Source of the DNA: HRBIN15 sp039630445
GTDB lineage: Bacteria; Armatimonadota; Fimbriimonadia; Fimbriimonadales; GBS-DC
Reading direction: 5' to 3'
NCBI GenBank assembly: GCA_039630445.1
Contig: JBCNVA010000035.1
Coordinates: forward strand, 1-14,122
Length of the DNA stretch: 14,122 nucleotides
In this document: positions 12,885 through 14,122 of the stretch, piece after piece
Position numbering within the stretch: position 1 is the stretch's first letter
Layout of the letters: every line of letters starts with the position of its first letter
Notes under the pieces: model-generated
Told to the model about the DNA's origin: nothing
Seen by the model: only the letters and a program-made list of their open reading frames with translations
Database searches by the model: none
Program-made: the position numbers and the translations under genes

Positions 12885-12940
12885 CCCCAAATCGCTGTCA
12901 AAAGGTTCCCACAAAGCCGTTCGAAAAAGGGCGAAAGAGG

Positions 12941-12946
12941 TATCCT
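12941..12946 (+). promoter_or_regulatory. -10-like box (AGG-TATCCT) of lspA-lgt
   Basis: TATCCT preceded by AGG ends 9 bases before the lspA ATG at 12956, so the mRNA would be leaderless or nearly so. An AGGTGG touching the ATG is too close for a normal Shine-Dalgarno. No clear -35 element is seen. Confidence 0.45.
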
Positions 12947-12955
12947 ATAGGTGGA

Positions 12956-13420
12956 ATGTTCTGGCTGATTGCAGCAGTCGTTTTCATTCTGGATCAGGCG
13001 ACAAAGTACTGGGTTGTTGCCACGCTAAATCCCTCTCAGAGTGTGCCGATTATTCCAGGCGTGTTTCACCTGACACGCACGCACAACACGGGCATCGCGT
13101 TTGGGCTGATGGATGGCAAGGGTTGGATTACGATCCCGCTTTCACTTATTGTGATAGGGGGCATTCTGGTCTACTTGCGTCGGGCGAAACCGTCGCGTTT
13201 TGTACAAGCAATGCTGGGGTTGCTGTTGGGCGGCGCTGCCGGCAATCTGCTTGATCGCCTGCGTTATGGTTATGTGGTCGACATGTTCGACCTGTTAGTC
13301 TGGCCCGTGTTCAATGTGGCGGATATGGCGATTACGGCCGCGCTTGCGGGGCTGGTACTGCTGCAGTTTGTCGGATCCCGCCATGAGCCGGGCGAGTCGG
13401 AGGAGGCGCCGTCGTCATGA
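12956..13420 (+). CDS. lspA: Lipoprotein signal peptidase (signal peptidase II)
   Basis: A 154-residue, four-helix inner-membrane aspartyl protease that cuts the signal peptide from diacylglyceryl-modified prolipoproteins. Conserved elements are DQATK (residues 13-17), THNTGIAFG (42-50), GNLLDR (96-101), VVDMFD with catalytic D109, and FNVADMAI with catalytic D123. The open frame extends back to 12644, but those codons overlap the divergent cassette start and promoter; the ATG at 12956 gives the standard N-terminus and follows a -10 box at leaderless distance. The C-terminal 14 residues are a polar tail. Its stop overlaps the start of lgt (ATGA), so the two lipoprotein-maturation enzymes are coupled. 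Confidence 0.96.
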   Translation: MFWLIAAVVFILDQATKYWVVATLNPSQSVPIIPGVFHLTRTHNTGIAFGLMDGKGWITIPLSLIVIGGILVYLRRAKPSRFVQAMLGLLLGGAAGNLLDRLRYGYVVDMFDLLVWPVFNVADMAITAALAGLVLLQFVGSRHEPGESEEAPSS

Positions 13421-14122
13421 TGCCCGAGCTGGTGCGCTGGGGCGACTTGGCGCTTTACACTTACGGCTTAATGTGGGCGATAGGCATCTGGTTGGCGGTC
13501 TGGCGCGGGTTGCGGGCTGCACCGCGCTACGGCATTCGTGCCGATGATGTGTTTGACTTAGCCTTTGTGATGGTGGTAGCGGGCATCGTGGGGGCGCGGC
13601 TGCTCTATGTGCTGACTAATTGGAGCCAGTATGCTGGCGATTGGTGGGGGGTGTTTCGGGTCTGGGAAGGCGGGATGTCCTTTTTCGGCGGCTTCGCCGC
13701 AGGCGCGTTAGCAGGGTGGTGGCTAGTCCGACGGCGCCGACTGAACGCTTGGCAGGTGATGGACTTAGCAGCGCCGTCACTGGCACTTGGCTATGCAATC
13801 GCTCGGATTGGCTGCTTCGCCGCTGGCTGCTGCTATGGACGCCCAACCACGCTCCCTTGGGGGGTCCAATTTCCGGGGCTGGACACGCCTGTCCACCCCA
13901 CACAGCTCTACTCAACGCTAATGAACCTCGCGATTTTCTTTGTGCTGACGCGCATCGAGCCACGCCGTCAGTTTCAGGGACAGCTGTTCGCGCTCTTTCT
14001 CATCCTGCATGGCATCTACCGCTTCCTGAACGAGTTCCTGCGGGCAGGCGCGACCTCTGAGCCGATCTGGGGGATGCTGACCTACGGACATCTGGCAGCG
14101 ATAGCGGTCATCGGTGCGGGCG
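13417..14122 (+). CDS. lgt: Prolipoprotein diacylglyceryl transferase, 5' part
   Basis: Reading from the ATG at 13417, 235 residues run open to the end of the window, so the gene is cut by the edge. Lgt transfers diacylglycerol from phosphatidylglycerol to the lipobox cysteine, the step before Lsp. Visible elements are LALYTYGLMWAIGI (helix 1), VGARLLYV, WEGGMSFFGGF, ARIGCFAAGCCYGRPTTLPWGV (residues 129-150, the Lgt signature in its 'GCCYG' variant) and HPTQLYS (160-166). GGAGGAGG lies 10 bases before the first ATG, inside the end of lspA; a second ATG follows directly. The start overlaps the lspA stop, giving an lspA-lgt unit. Roughly 30-60 residues of the usual length are missing beyond the edge. 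Confidence 0.95.
   Translation, partial: MMPELVRWGDLALYTYGLMWAIGIWLAVWRGLRAAPRYGIRADDVFDLAFVMVVAGIVGARLLYVLTNWSQYAGDWWGVFRVWEGGMSFFGGFAAGALAGWWLVRRRRLNAWQVMDLAAPSLALGYAIARIGCFAAGCCYGRPTTLPWGVQFPGLDTPVHPTQLYSTLMNLAIFFVLTRIEPRRQFQGQLFALFLILHGIYRFLNEFLRAGATSEPIWGMLTYGHLAAIAVIGAG

Noticed and set aside
12896..12901. A perfect TTGACA on the minus strand as the -35 of the ubiquitin-like cassette
   Set aside because: It lies only 11 bases from the TATCAT box, far short of the usual 16-18, and no -10 is found at the proper distance.
12644..12955. A 104-codon N-terminal extension of lspA
   Set aside because: It would run antisense through the small GG protein gene and both promoters, and Lsp proteins normally start with the first helix, as at 12956.

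Overview
The window is GC-rich bacterial DNA. It is densely packed and mostly minus-strand, with no rRNA, tRNA, insertion sequence or CRISPR array that I can see. No marker gene fixes the taxon. Lsp and Lgt, L27 without a cleavable leader, a RapZ-YvcK pair, and several start codons placed 6-9 bases downstream of a -10-like box (apparently leaderless mRNAs beside Shine-Dalgarno genes) would suit a deep-branching, perhaps thermophilic phylum such as Armatimonadota. That placement is low confidence.

Layout. (1) 24-3157, minus: a four-gene run of two related holin-like (PF04020-type) membrane proteins, RapZ and YvcK, driven from a -10 box at 3165-3170. (2) 3280-5601, minus: a DUF255/YyaL-type thioredoxin-fold protein with an extra DsbD-alpha-like C-terminal domain. 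(3) 5654-6114, plus: two small membrane proteins, divergent from the DUF255 gene and overlapping by ATGA, followed by a hairpin at 6132-6171. (4) 6182-6433, minus: ribosomal protein L27. (5) 6471-8431, minus: an NSS-family sodium symporter and a 37-residue MetS-like accessory subunit, overlapping by ATGA. (6) 8492-9367 (or 9451), minus: a DUF58 protein with a MIDAS motif. (7) 9586-12856, minus: the accessory highlight, a compact five-gene ubiquitin-like conjugation cassette. (8) 12956-14122, plus: lspA and the 5' part of lgt, overlapping by ATGA.

The cassette in region 7 reads, in transcription order: a 68-residue mostly disordered protein ending in GGLR (candidate modifier), an E2-like protein with a CC-L-H-I-H-x-W-x-P catalytic segment, a JAB/JAMM-E1 fusion (HSH...SSID metalloprotease motif plus a GAGGLG adenylating domain), a protein with two C-x2-C...H-x2-C zinc modules and an acidic tail, and a single-pass membrane protein with an acidic tail. 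The last two share an N-terminal PIPxNRRWQ-type motif. Activation, conjugation and tag removal could thus all be encoded here, with a zinc adaptor or ligase-like factor and a membrane anchor as candidate specificity factors. The enzyme classes are supported by motifs. The identity of the modifier, the adaptor roles and any biological purpose such as phage defence or membrane protein quality control are inference.

Upstream of seven genes or operons I find a box matching GG-TA-Y-N-N-T, which looks like the local housekeeping -10 element and helps choose starts.
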